Assembly (NCBI GenBank): GCA_014529385.2
Contig: CM043960.1
Coordinates: 77,589,910 to 77,653,909 of the forward strand
Source: Adiantum capillus-veneris
Lineage: Eukaryota > Streptophyta > Polypodiopsida > Polypodiales > Pteridaceae
Direction: 5' to 3'
DNA length: 64,000 nucleotides
Part shown: positions 21,756-33,260 of the stretch, piece by piece
Layout: every line of letters begins with the position of its first letter
Numbering within the stretch: position 1 is the first letter of the stretch
The notes under the pieces: generated by a model
The model's database searches: none
Told to the model about the DNA's origin: nothing
What the model saw: the letters and a program-made list of their open reading frames with translations, nothing else
Program-made: the position numbers and the translations under genes

Positions 21756-21760
21756 GAAGA
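21521..21760. repeat. Three (CT)n tracts 3' of the IscA gene
   Basis: CT dinucleotide runs at 21522-21555, 21611-21667 and 21715-21751, separated by short unique segments. Confidence 0.95.
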
Positions 21761-21997
21761 GGAAAGTCTTCATCAAGAATCATATAAGGCTTCCCTTTTT
21801 TCACCAATACAGATTGCCCCAAAGGGCCTAGAGCAAGTCTACAATTAAATTTGCATTACAGAACCCCAGCTGGAAACCTTGTTTCTGAAGATCTTTTATA
21901 CAAAGAAGGTTTAATGGGTCGGAAGTGTACAATTGCTAAAACATAGAAGAACTTAAAATACACAAAGATGGCTACTTAGAAAGTTCTCAAATAAACT

Positions 21998-22468
21998 TCA
22001 TGCAACAAACGACTTTCCACAGCCACATGTTGACGTCGCATTCAGGTTACTGAAAGAGAAGCCACCACCAATTATAAGGGAGTCACTGTAATCTAGTTGC
22101 ATCCCATACAGATAAAGCAAGCTCTTCGGATCGCAAACCATGGTAAACCCTTCAGAGTCAATGACAGAGTCAATGACAGAGTCATCTGATCGTATGTTTG
22201 ACCGCTGTTCAAAATCCATAGTGTATGACATACCAGAGCAACCTCCTTGTCGAACTCCTACTCTGAGGCAAAGGTCTTGATTGAGATCTGTACTCATCTT
22301 GTTCAGATGACTGAGAGCCTTACTGGACAAATTAATGGCTGGTTTGACACTTTGTTCGGTCCCTGTGCTTGCGCATATGCGCAGAGGGCGGAATTGACCG
22401 GAGAAAGAAGCACGAAGGCGGTGAGAGGACGTATTGGGCAAAGCGACGAAAGACCTCAAGGACTCCAT
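21998..22468 (-). CDS. Plastid-targeted A-type iron-sulfur carrier IscA (CpIscA/SufA-like)
   Basis: The 156-residue product belongs to the A-type Fe-S carrier family, which accepts or passes Fe-S clusters in the plastid SUF pathway. Residues 1 to about 45 are rich in Ser, Arg and Ala with few acidic residues, as in a chloroplast transit peptide. The mature part holds all three cluster-binding cysteines: QGGCSGMSYTMDFE around residue 75-88 and TCGCGKSF near the C-terminus. The signature LDYSDSLIIGGGFSFSNLNA is also present. The single ATG-initiated frame needs no introns. A 12-bp in-frame tandem duplication gives SVIDSVIDS in a surface loop. The stop TGA ends directly after GKSFVA. Three GA/CT tracts lie upstream. 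Family and frame are clear; plastid location is inferred. Confidence 0.93.
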   Translation of the reverse strand: MESLRSFVALPNTSSHRLRASFSGQFRPLRICASTGTEQSVKPAINLSSKALSHLNKMSTDLNQDLCLRVGVRQGGCSGMSYTMDFEQRSNIRSDDSVIDSVIDSEGFTMVCDPKSLLYLYGMQLDYSDSLIIGGGFSFSNLNATSTCGCGKSFVA

Positions 22469-22514
22469 TGCCGCTCACAAATGCTGAAGGCGTCAAGGCT
22501 GGAGATAGTGTTTG

Positions 22515-22527
22515 ATGGCAATATAAG

Positions 22528-22574
<47 letters not shown>

Positions 22575-22636
22575 CGACTGGGTGTCTGGGTCCCTTGCCT
22601 TCGTGAGATTCTTGGTGTCCGAGGCCGCCGGCATTG

Positions 22637-22681
<45 letters not shown>

Positions 22682-22703
22682 AGGTCACCGACACTGAGCG
22701 CAG

Positions 22704-22738
<35 letters not shown>

Positions 22739-22740
22739 GT
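22515..22740 (-). promoter_or_regulatory. Upstream region of IscA gene with TATA-like box and three GA tracts
   Basis: On the coding (minus) strand a TTATAT sequence lies about 55 bases before the ATG. GA dinucleotide runs lie at 22532-22571, 22640-22679 and 22706-22735. GA/CT tracts near plant start sites can bind GAGA-binding BBR/BPC factors (established for that family); a role here is inferred. The transcription start is not known. Confidence 0.4.
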
Positions 22741-22759
22741 CCGGCCTGTGACTGCAAAG

Positions 22760-23019
22760 GCCACTACCGGAGTAAGCTGCTTTTGACGCGTGGCAGGGGG
22801 AGCCGGAATCCCCTCCCCTTTCATCTATAGTATAGATATTAAAGGCTTTTGCTACTATCAAAGATGAGAAGCTCACTTGATAGAGAAATAGGCACCCCAA
22901 ACCATAAAATTTGGTCTTTAATTTAAAAGATTCCTTTCTTCCTAATCTAAAATTTTGAAAGTGAGGGGTTGCCTCTTATCACCCACGTGGCTCTATCATT
23001 TTTGGCCTAATCAGTTTTG

Positions 23020-23062
<43 letters not shown>

Positions 23063-23923
23063 TTCTTTCCGTGTGTACACACGCAAGGGGGTGCAGTGTG
23101 GTAAGGAAGAGGTCGAGTAGAAGAGGGTGAGCATGAGGTTGCCCAAGAGAGAGGGAGAAGGGAAGGCCCTTTGGGCGAGTATGAGGAGTGGGTGAGGTTG
23201 TTGTGTGTGCGTAAAATAGAGAGGGAGAAGGGATGGGCTAGTAGGAGAAATATGGAGAGAGGGAAGCTAAGCAAGGGGGTACGATAGTTGTGGAGACATA
23301 GTGCGCTATGTGTTTAGCTAGGCTATGGCTCAACTATTCACACAGGAGAGAGAGAATATAACACTAGAGAGAGCATAAATTCTAGCTTCTACCTTTTAGA
23401 GAGTGGTAGGGGTGTTAATAATTTAAAATATAAGGCTTAAATTTTGAAGAAAATAAAATAGTATACCCAATAATGATAATAATATACCCAACCATGATAA
23501 TGTATGGACAATATGTACTGAAAATCTTTATCTTGGTGATGGATTTGAAAATCTTAATCTTGGTGATGGATTCAAAACTGTTGTAAAACCCTTTGGTGGG
23601 AAGCGAGACCTTCAAAAATAGAAACCCTTGGACAATTTAGTTTTCAAATAAATAAGGTGTACACTATGGACATTACCAAGACATGACATTGCCTTCAATT
23701 AATTAAATGTGAGGCACCCAAAATAAATAAGAGACACATATGATGTGAATAGGAGACTGAGATGGAAGGACCCAATTGTGTAGCTTAAACAAAAAGCCAC
23801 AAAAAGAAAAACAAGTCTACAAAGTGGTATTTTTATGCACTCATGCTATAAACTATCTATATACTTAATGAGACTAATTGAATCCTTGTCACGTGATGGA
23901 TTCAATCCATTTGGAGAGAAAAG

Positions 23924-23970
<47 letters not shown>

Positions 23971-24955
23971 AAGAGAGATCCCCCCCAAAAAGAGAGAGAG
24001 AGAGAGAGAGCCACCCTCCACCTGTCGAAGGTAGGTGTAAGAGTTGGCGAGACCAGTCGATAGTCGATGGGTTACACCAACTAGTACTATTAATAACCTT
24101 TAATTTTGCCAACTTGATTAAGGGGTCCCCGCTTCTTTAGAAACTTCAATAAGCTAAGGGAGTTTAAACACCACCTACTAAAGGAAAAAAGTGGTTGGCC
24201 AAAAAATGGTGACCACGTTCATATGGTGGGTGGGACTTTGGGCGTAGGAGGTTACACACCGCCAAAAGGTGGACAGAGCCATTATTGTGAAAAAGTAAAG
24301 TTGTAAAAGGTTGGATAGGATTGATTGGTTGCCAAATGAAAAGCCATTTTTGGGCACCCTCATGAGGCCATCCAAAAGTCCTTGTAATGTGGTGCACATG
24401 TGGATGCCAACTGGGATTAAAAACTCCCTCTATTATGCCAGTGTGTAACCATTGCAACGCCCAAATCCTATGTGGTTGATTTTTGGTATAATGGCGGGCG
24501 CACGCCTAGTGTGTAAACACCCTGAGTTTCTGGGCGACATTTTGAAACCTTGCCTTGAAGCTAAGCTTGGTATTCATTACATAGCTGAGCGTTTTTATGT
24601 GTAAAACATTGAAGATTATGTGTGTGAAATTATAAGACGTATGTAGATCATACAAATATTGAGTATGCATGTATGCAAGTTCTAGAAGTTAATGCATTCA
24701 AGGCTTACACACGGCTTTCTAAAATACACTTGAAATTAGGTTGGCCCCATAATGCTAGAATTGTGTGTAGGCTTTTGAAGCTTAGATGAGTGGGAGTTTT
24801 TCCCGAAAATAGGTATTGAGAAAATCTTTTCACAAGTAGCCCCCTTCAATAGGTATTGAGAAAAGCTTTGATAGACCCCTTCATAGGCCTTAATATAAAC
24901 TTTGCCATTTTTGGAAGTAGTGTTCTCAAAACTTTGCGATGAGGTGTTTCCATGC
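22760..24955. other. Gene-free stretch with GA/CT tracts
   Basis: (CT)n at 23021-23058 and (GA)n at 23930-23966 plus 23993-24010. The open frames here are mostly products of these tracts (RERERE or SLSLSL) or lack motifs. A small direct repeat of AATAGGTATTGAGAAAA occurs near 24810 and 24848. Confidence 0.5.
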
Positions 24956-24956
24956 T

Positions 24957-25402
24957 TCCTGAACCCTAACCCCAAAAACCCAAACTTCAAACCCTAAACC
25001 CCTAAAACTTAAACCCCAACCCCTAACCCCTTAAACCTTGAACCCTGAACCCCAAACCCTAAAGCCTAAGCCTAAGCCCTAAAACCCTAAAAACCTAAAA
25101 CCTAAACCCTAAACACACTAAACCCTAAAACCCCAAAACCCAACCTCGAACCCCGAACCCCGAACCCCGAAACCGAAATCGAAATCGAAATCGAAACCCT
25201 GTAACCCCGAACCTTGAAACCCGAACACTGAAACACCAAACCACCGAACCCCAAACCCCAAACCCCAAACCCCCTAAATCCTAACCCCTAACCTAAACCC
25301 CAAACCCCAAACCCCAAACGAGAGACCTGAGAGACCCGAGACCCTAAAGACCCTAGACCCTAAAACCTAAACCCTAAACCCTTAACCCTAAACCCTAAAC
25401 CC
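24957..25402. repeat. Interstitial telomere-like block (degenerate CCCTAAA units)
   Basis: About 445 bp are built of CCCTAAA-like and CCCCAAA/CCCGAA units. Exact ACCCTAAA units occur many times, clearest at 25080-25125 and 25360-25402. The plant telomere repeat is TTTAGGG, so this reads as C-rich strand. Interspersed CCCCGAA and ATCGAA sub-arrays show drift or later amplification. Confidence 0.9.
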
Positions 25403-26105
25403 ATGGCCTATTTGGGAACATGTTCTTTGAAGTCGAAGGAGAGAGAATTTGTGTCCGCCATGGAGCCACAACAAGAGAGCCTTGCCCTCACTGGTCAGGT
25501 GAAAAAGAGAGCCATGATCTTGCTTGCAACCAGTTGTCTCGTGAAGCCTTGCTTCAAAGAGAGTGCTACTTTGAGACGAGAGATCGATAAGCACTTCAAT
25601 AGCCTCGATAAGCACTTCAATTGCCTCCCTTCAAGTTCGTGCGAGAACAAGACTTAAAGAAGCCTTTTATTTAAGGCTTAGCTTTAAGCTTTCAAAGAAA
25701 AGGTTTTAAACCCTGCACGCTGGCCGACTGAACGCAAGGAGAGAGAGAGACAGAGTGCACCAAGCACTGTCGGGCCACAGAAAGTGAGAGAGTATACGAT
25801 GGACTGTTGATTCAATACGAGAGAGGGAGAGGGTAGCCTTCGTGCACCAATAAGAGGGAGAGAGAGAACAGTACGCCTTGCGCCATGAAAGGGAGAGAGA
25901 GAACTGGCTCTACCATGTAGAGCACAAGAGAAAGATGGCCATGCTCTTCTTCTCAAGAGAGAGAGATTCGCGGCTGTCTTGTTGATTGGCTAAAAACAAA
26001 GCTTTTCTTTTAAAGAAGATGCACTAAAATAACAAAAAGCAAAGCTTGTGGTCACGCTAGAGAGAGAGAGAGAGAGAGAGAGAATCGACCATGCTCTGAT
26101 ACCAA
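25403..26105 (-). mobile_element. Leader region of an LTR retrotransposon, truncated
   Basis: The minus strand running left from the PBS at 26105 should be the internal region of the element whose 5' LTR lies at 26106-26238. It contains GA tracts and short frames but no gag or pol motif. No 3' LTR or PPT was found to the left; the telomere-like block begins at 25402. Confidence 0.4.
26088..26105 (-). other. Primer-binding site, initiator-Met type
   Basis: On the minus strand TTGGTATCAGAGCATGGT begins directly inside the LTR; TGGTATCAGAGC is an exact match to the commonest plant PBS. Confidence 0.85.
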
Positions 26106-26238
26106 TGTGAGAGGAGAGGTAAATAAGCCATGGATTAACCACCCAACCACTCTCTATATATGCCCTTGGCCCAGCTAAATATAGAGAAACCCCTGCACAC
26201 ATGGCCAGACATACGTCCGAGGACCCTTGTCCTCACAA
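26106..26238 (-). repeat. 5' LTR related to the nested chromovirus LTRs (133 bp)
   Basis: It runs TGTGAGAGG to TCCTCACA with PBS adjacent. Ends, length, an internal TATATA box (near 26155-26160) and the CATGG/GTTGGG.TGG context resemble the LTRs at 13947 and 15717, so it is a divergent member of the same family. Confidence 0.75.
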
Positions 26239-29200
26239 CATACATTGTGATGTGCCATATGGGCGATTATTGTGAACATTCATAGAATTTTTGTCACATT
26301 TAGTAGCTTCATGCAGAATCATGCTAGTGCTGGTATAGATTCGTATGGCTTTAACGTAGTTCTAAGTCTCATTGAGTCGCATCAGTTAGCTTTGTTGCAC
26401 ATGTACATTGGAGACAACTTCCACACATTGCAAGTTTACACGTGTAGTTGTTCTCTCTCGTGCACAATTATTGAGTACGTAGGGATTTGTTTGGCTAAGC
26501 AACAGAGCCTCTCAACCTTATGCTCATGACGATCATATTTCCATGTAGATATATTGGTGATAACGTAGTAGTCTTGTGAAGAATGCCTAGTGTCTTCTCT
26601 GGGAGAGTAGTCTCGCTAGATTTTATAGTCGGAATCTTTTGAAAGCGTAGACTTGCCATGGTTATAACTTGTGTCTAAACAAGTTACGTATTGTCCGTAG
26701 TGATATGAGAGTGTTGGTCCATAAGGATGCAAACAATGTCGTCGTATCTACCTTTAAAAGTTTTAATATTAAAGTTGTGGTCAATTTACCATTTTGTATT
26801 CTGCAAGCATAGTCATGCCAGAAATTGCTTCTCCTCAGCGTGGCTATCATTTGAGAATTGTTGTAGAGAGATGGGCCGAACTTTGTCTGTAAGGACAATA
26901 CAATTTTGTTCATATTAACAATATGATGTCACTACTTGGGACTAGTCTAGAGTGACTAGGTGTTGGTCCGGAGTGATCATAGGATAACCCATCCGATGAT
27001 AGCAAATCACTTGGCTTGAAGAGTCCAAATCTAATTTGAAAATAATTGGCCATATAGACACTTCTTTGTGTATATTCATATTTTATATGATGCTAATTTT
27101 TTAAATTGAGCGTAGACTCGGTATTTACCATCTTGGTCATAGAGCTAAAATTGTCTGTAGAGACAGATGACTTCTTGCGTAGTTCAAGAAGTTTGTGTAG
27201 TTAAAATTCATGATTCCACAAATTATAATAACCCTAGAACTTGTATATCCGGAGAGATATTTGATCAATGGTTACTGATAATGTAGAACCAAAATTCATA
27301 TTAAAGTTTAACTATACGTGAGTACGTAGTTACTCAGGCTCTAGCTGGTCAAAGCACTTACCACACCTATTTATTATTGTAAAACGGCTCGGTTTTAGAT
27401 AAAGTTTTTATTTCTACCCATGAAATAGGGAAGATTATGAATGTCAATCTCAATGGAGTGAGTATTTAGGTTAAACATTTAATTAAGTGTAGTCTCTAAC
27501 TGGCTATGAAAGTCATACAATTTGACTTGCAAAAGTAAAATCTGAGTGTGTTTACTTAGACTATGGGATCGAAGTGCCTATTTAGATGGCTCATCTAGAA
27601 GGAATACTGATCGGCAAAGTTCAATGAGGTCTAGATAATGATTGTAGATTTATAACCGATTCAAAGAGATCAAAGGTGAATACAGATGGGTTTGATCCTG
27701 AGAGGGAGTGCTCACGGAACCCTTCATGGTCTTCTAGTAGTTTAGTGGAAGACCGTGCTAAAATTTATCAAGGAAAACAGTTCTTACATTTAGTAGAAAT
27801 TTCTTTCTCTTCATTTTAGTTTGTCATGCGTAGTCATCTTACTGCTTGAGAGTTTGTGGTGACCTTTCAAGCAGGGGAATGAGTCTACTTACCTGTCACA
27901 ACGATTATTTTGGTGCTAATTTAGTGGAGTGGGACACTAAATTATCAGGAAATTGATCGTAGGCTTGGTGGAATGGACACCAAGGCTTGTGCATGGAGGT
28001 TGACTCTTTGATTGGTATGCGCGCTTCCTCCGCAGTGATGAAGTGTGCAAAGAATAGTAAACTTTGAGAATTACTTAGTGGCCTTTACTTGGGATAAAAC
28101 CCAAATACAGAGTTCGGAGAAGCTCTGGGTAGCATAACCATGGTTTTATACGAGTGCTAACAAAGTGGTTTGGTTACGAATAATCTAAACCTAGATTAGC
28201 AGGTTGTTGGATGGTTTCATGCTTGGGGGACGCCCTATAGCATTTAGGGAAGCGTAGTCTTGTCCATGTCCAATAGTGGTGCTTAATTGGGAGCGCAAAT
28301 TTGATTGCTACTATGTGTCGTGCAAGTATGGAATTGTTTTTATCAACAAGCAATGTAAATTGCTTGATAGGCTATTAAAAGTTCACGACGTGTAGAACCT
28401 ATGAGTTGGATGACACTGGGGAATGAGTGGAGCATTACCAGTATTTAATAAGGTTTCTACATGGTTGTAGTGAGTGCTATCTCACTCTAGACAAACATGG
28501 TTTGGTTATTGGATCCAACATAGTTAACAAACCATAGTTGTGTTAGGATGGATGCTAAGCCGAAGAGCTTAGTGGGATATTCTAATGTGTCTGGTGAGTT
28601 TACAACTTAACTAGATTGAGAAGTAAACTCAAAGTCTGGGGCTGAATTGGAGAGTTCATAGGTAGACAAATCTATTGTTAAACCGTAGATTTTAACTGGT
28701 AGACGAGCTTGGGGTGAAACCATGGTACCCAAGAGCAAGCTCTTCACACTAAAATGGTGCACAACCATTTTGGGGTGATAAATCCATCATAGGAAAGTGT
28801 CATAGCTCTCCATAGATGAAGACCATGTACTTTACGGAGTTAAAGTATGAAGGTGGTGACTTTGGGGCCCACATTTTATGTATGAAGTCACTGTTAGTGT
28901 AGTTAGGTTGGCCGAGACTCCACGAGACCTATACACTAGTTTGATACTTGACCTTTATGATATGGATATCCAAAAATATGTGCTGCAATGTAAAAATTTG
29001 TGCTGCAATGTATGATGAAGGGGTCAATGTTTGTGGTCACTTTTTATTATAGATGGATTTATGTGGTATTCCAGCTCGGGGGAAATATACCAGTGTGGGT
29101 AAGGAGTTACTCACAAAGTAGTACATAGTTACTAATGGGATGTATATCCTTGAGTATGCAATTACTCTAAATTAAGATGAATTACTCAATCTCAATCCAT

Positions 29201-30756
29201 GAGTATGTAGTTACTCACAATTTAGGGACCAACTTTGTTTGATGATATTGAATCTTTTTCGGGGAGGATAGTAACTTAAAAGTTACACATCACTGATAAT
29301 GGTGATTTAATTAGTTCATTCGTAGTTTGATGATTCCTTCTATCTTCTTTTGATAAGTGATGAAGTTCAACTTGTAAGGCCCTTACATTTAATTCGTAGT
29401 GATTATGATTTTGGTATGAGATATGGCTATGAAGTTTTCACACAAGTTCTTGTAGATTTGCTTGTCATCGGTTATAGATGTGTAGAAATTGCCACCAATG
29501 GTAGGTAGGTAGTTTTTGCCACTATAATGAGGAGGCAGTAAAAAAAACGACATTTGCAAAGTTTGCTTCATAGCAATACCAAATAGGAATGGTAGGAATT
29601 TCCTACGCTATGATCATCACCAAGTACTGTAATGGGGGCATTCATTTTGGATGAATGATGTGGTATGGGCATGCTAATTCACACATAATTGTTAATGTGA
29701 TTATCATCAATTCTTTGAAAATAATTTCTCTATTATGACTTCATGGTAAGCTAGATCATTGTACGTAGGCTTACAATGATTCGTGGTGGGTAGTTCATTG
29801 TTTATGATGGTGAAATCCATCTGAATGGTGCATAAGTGTGTAGCCACTTATGAAGGGTTATGCAACAATTAAGCACTTTGTAAAAATGTGAAACCACTTA
29901 CATGTAGTCACTACATATATTAGTGTGTAGACACTATGTCGTGCATCTTTGTTACAAGATGTATCGAAGTTTCTTGGAAGAACACAAGAGACTAACATAC
30001 GTTGTTTGGCATAGTTCAATCTTGCACCTATGAAAATAGTGCGTAGTTCGCTTTTAATCAAATTTTCTTGAGTATAAAGACCTTCCCTGAAGGGAAAGGG
30101 AGAGTCACGTGAGTCCAAACGAGCAACACTTGGAGAGCTGTGTTTGGCAAAGGCAAATAGGAGTTCAAACTTGAGAGTTGTGATCCTATGTGGATGTAAT
30201 TTCACCCACCCATAGTGGTGCAAAAATCTTTATAAAAATTCTCTTTATGCTATATGGCCTGCCCGCAGATATAGTATGAGATATAGATAAAGATGATAAG
30301 AACTTTGGAGAAAAATCTTCAAAAAATTGTATACTTTTCTAAGTATAAATATATTGGACCATCTATAGCTTGATGGTTAGAAACGATATTTGATATGCTT
30401 GTGCATATGGGTGTAACGATGTGAAACATTCAATTGTTGGGCATAGCCCTTTATGTTGGTGTATGTTGTGTCACTTATCTCTTCTGTGGCCGTAGAGCTG
30501 AAAGGAGGAGTTGCAATAGAAAAGATATGTCTTTGCACAAGATTGTGCAAAGACATATCAAAAGAGATGTACAATGTAACCTTCGAGTAAGGCAATGTCA
30601 TCTCTTGAGTCTCTACATAGGCAAGACTTAAGATATGATAGAGCCAAGATCGGTGGTCTAATACACCTATAGAGTTGTCAAAAAGCACTCAAGGGGCACT
30701 GACCAAAATTTTTCCCCAGATTATTTTCGCGGATGAAAACTTTTATTAAGGGGGGG
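26239..30756. other. ORF-poor block ending in a polypurine tract
   Basis: About 4.5 kb with almost no open frame above 100 residues and frequent TAG/TAA in all frames. No domain, tRNA or splice model is recognisable. Short motifs such as GAGTAYGTAGTTACTC recur (about 27319 and 29203). The right end is AAGGGGGGGGTAA directly before TGTCACG, which looks like PPT plus LTR start on the plus strand. The simplest reading is non-coding 3' sequence of a retrotransposon. Confidence 0.4.
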
Positions 30757-30905
30757 GTAATGTCACGTAGCCTGTCATGGCCCACGTGAGCCACTCGTAG
30801 CGGTGGCAAAGCTCGATTAGATATGGAGACCGCACGCAAGAGTGCGAGTGGCAAGAGTATCTGAGGTTCAGGGGTAAGGGCGCCGGGGTCAGAGTATCGC
30901 ACTAC
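30747..30905 (+). mobile_element. PPT and start of a 3' LTR, truncated
   Basis: TTAAGGGGGGGGTAA (30747-30761) precedes TGTCACGTAGCC at about 30762. A purine tract followed by TGT is the usual internal-to-3' LTR junction. The LTR-like segment runs only to about 30905, where gypsy RT sequence begins abruptly; no LTR end is seen. Confidence 0.45.
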
Positions 30906-30906
30906 C

Positions 30907-31289
30907 AAGGGTATTGGCAGATTCCAATAACACCAAAGGATAGACCTAAAACATCATTCCGCACCAGCAAGGGTCTCTATGAGTTCGTCATGATGACCTT
31001 TGTTCTCTCTGCTGCACCTAGCACATTTCAAAGATTGGCAAATGTCATCTTCATCAACTTGATTGATCTCAAAGTTCTTATTGTATACTTAGATGACATT
31101 TTGATCCACACAAAGTCATGGGAAGAACATGTTGAAGTCTTGCGGAGGCTTACCAAATACAACCTAGAGATACAACCAAAAAAATGTAAGTGGGCTAAGA
31201 CTAAACTAAAATTTTTGGGTTTCATTATTTCCAAAGATGTCATCAACATTGACGCTACTAAGATCCTAGTGATAGACGATTTTCCATAG
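30907..31289 (+). pseudogene. Gypsy B reverse transcriptase palm
   Basis: Open from GYWQIPITPKDRPKTSF through SAAPSTFQRL to LIVYLDDILIHTKSWEEH, which contains the intact catalytic YLDD box, and on to KKCKWAKTKLKFLGFIIS in the thumb. Sequence before GYWQI is absent. Confidence 0.93.
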
Positions 31290-31900
31290 CCATCGAATGT
31301 CAAACAATTGTAGAGTTTCTTGGGACTTCTTAACTTTTCATACAAGTTTGTTGAGCATTTAGCCACTATATCGCAACCCTTACATGTTCTATTACATAAG
31401 AAAGCAAAATTTACTTGGGAAGTACAATAGCAGGAGGCATTTTCGAAGATGTAGGAATAAGTTAAAAAAGACACTACATTATGACACCCTCATTTTTCCA
31501 CACCTTTTCTTCTTTAGATAGATGCATCTAACACTGGTTTGGGGGTAGTTTTACTTCAGCAAGACCAATAGGAACAATGGTGTCCGATTTGCTTCATTAG
31601 CCGTAGTCTGACAAAGAGTGAAAATAACTATTCTACAACAAAAAAAGAGCTCTTAGCCATTGTATGGGCAGTTCAAAAATCACATCCCTATGTACATGGT
31701 TCCAAAGTTACCATTGAGACCGACCATCAACCTTTTCACAGCTCTCATGAAGAAACAACACCCTCCATGAAGACTATTACACTGGATTCTGGCATTGCAG
31801 GATTATGAATTCACACTCAAATATGTTCCAAGCAAAGAAAACACAATGGCTAATTTCTTGTCCCAAACGTATGCCAAGGTATATCTGACTCAGGATAACC
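31290..31900 (+). pseudogene. Gypsy B RNase H region
   Basis: After a stop the sequence continues with SFLGLLNFSYKFVEHLA (the RT-RNase H connection), IDASNTGLGVVLLQ with the first catalytic D near 31515-31560, KKELLAIVWAVQK near 31645-31680 with the catalytic E, and IETDHQPF near 31715-31738. At least six in-frame stops make it non-functional. Confidence 0.85.
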
Positions 31901-31923
31901 ATTTCCCGATAAACTAGGAGAAA

Positions 31924-32640
31924 ATGGCACATCTTCAGAACATAGATCCAAAGATCATGACAATATTACAAAAAAGTCGTGAAGCAAGGGATAATCTGGT
32001 GATATGGAAGTATATAGTAAAAGATAATGTGGTTTACTTTGCTGGCAATCATGAACCACTGCGACCATTAGTTCCAGAAGCCTTACAACATGACGTGGTG
32101 CGTCATTTTCATTATCATCCCTTATATGGACATCTCGGATTCCATAGATGTTTATCTTTTCTCAGACAAAGTTTTTTCTAGCTTCATATGTGACACACAT
32201 TTCATGAAGTTCTAAAAAATTGTACACAATGCAAGGACCCAACTTGTCAACCACCACAAAAGATTATTAGAACTTATCAAGGTCTCCTACCCCTTTGAGC
32301 TGGTTTCATGGGATGTGATAGGTCCATTTCCACAATCAACAAAAGGGAACGGTTTGATCGTTGAATTTCTAACCAAGTGTGGTGTGAAACACGTGCTGTG
32401 CCTGATGTCACAGCTACACAGATAGCCCATTTTTTGCTCCAAGATGTGATTCGTCGACATGGATGCCCGTGTTCAATATTGTTAGACCAAGGCACAAATT
32501 TCAAATAAGAAGTAATGAAAGTTGTTTGTAAGAGTCTGGCATTGAACAACATTTTGAGTCCCCATATCATCCTCAGTCCAATGGTCTTTGTGAGCAGTTA
32601 AATGAAACCATTAATCAATTTTGTTGATCCTCTCCATCAT
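31924..32640 (+). pseudogene. Gypsy B integrase remnant
   Basis: The 31924-32181 frame ends with HFHYHPLYGHLGF, the two histidines of the HHCC zinc domain; CTQCKDPTC follows at about 32225-32250. Fragments of the DDE core (VTATQIAHFLLQDVI, LLDQGTNFK, SPHIILSP) continue to 32600 in changing frames. Confidence 0.8.
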
Positions 32641-32880
32641 ATGCTTTGCATGCATACCGATGCTCCATACAAAGTGCAACACATGTCAACCCTTTTAAAG
32701 AGCACGCCATCGACTCCTACAAGACGTGCGTTCACTTTGTGCCTCTTCATATTGAGTTTGAACCCCTCGAGATCTCTGTAAACATAGAACACGTGTGCTC
32801 TCTCTCTCTCTCTCTCTCTCTTTGGCGACCGATTTAGCACGAATCTCTCTCTCTCTCTCTCTCTCCCTCCCTCGCACGGT
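32641..32880. repeat. Spacer with two (CT)n tracts
   Basis: CT runs at about 32799-32821 and 32845-32866; the surrounding frames are microsatellite products. Confidence 0.9.
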
Positions 32881-32905
32881 TCCGTGAGCAAACCCCCCTT
32901 CTCTG

Positions 32906-33260
32906 CGTGCGCCTTTGTGTTGTATGGGATGGTCATGGTGTAGGGTTGATTGGAAAGGTTGTTGTTATGTGTGTGGCATGGCCTTCGTGTTGGATTCAAG
33001 GGAAAGGTTGTTGTTATATACGTGTGGTTAAGGTAAGGATGGCATGGTCATGGTGTAGGGTTCATTGGAAAGGTTGTTGTTGTGGGTGTGTGTGGCTAAG
33101 GTAAGGATGGCATGGCCATGGTGATGGATTCTATGGAATGGTTGTTGTTGTGTGTGTGGCTTGAAAGTAATCCTAGCTAAGGTAAGGGTGGCATTGCTAT
33201 GGTGTATGGATCAAGGTGGTTAATGTTGTGGCTTTGAAGGGTAGTCATAGTAAAGGAAAG
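32906..33260. repeat. Minisatellite of about 60-75 bp units
   Basis: GGATGGCATGGTCATGGTGTAGGGTT-like units with GGAAAGGTTGTTGTTRTG recur four to five times between 32920 and 33240, with variable GTGTGTGGC segments. Copies diverge by point changes and indels. Confidence 0.8.

Larger units (their letters stand above)
30907..32640 (+). mobile_element. Ty3/gypsy element B, degenerate pol (RT, RNase H, integrase)
   Basis: Plus-strand remains of pol in the order RT, RNase H, integrase, which is the Ty3/gypsy order. The 5' part of RT and everything before it is missing; the right end decays after the integrase core at about 32640. Many stops and frameshifts. No LTRs belong clearly to it. Confidence 0.88.

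Noticed and set aside
22332-22824. Several frames made of RERERE or SLSLSL peptides
   Set aside because: They are read through (GA/CT)n tracts, open in all frames and on both strands; not evidence of coding. The same holds near 15600, 20160, 23840, 32700, 35990, 41810 and 46860.
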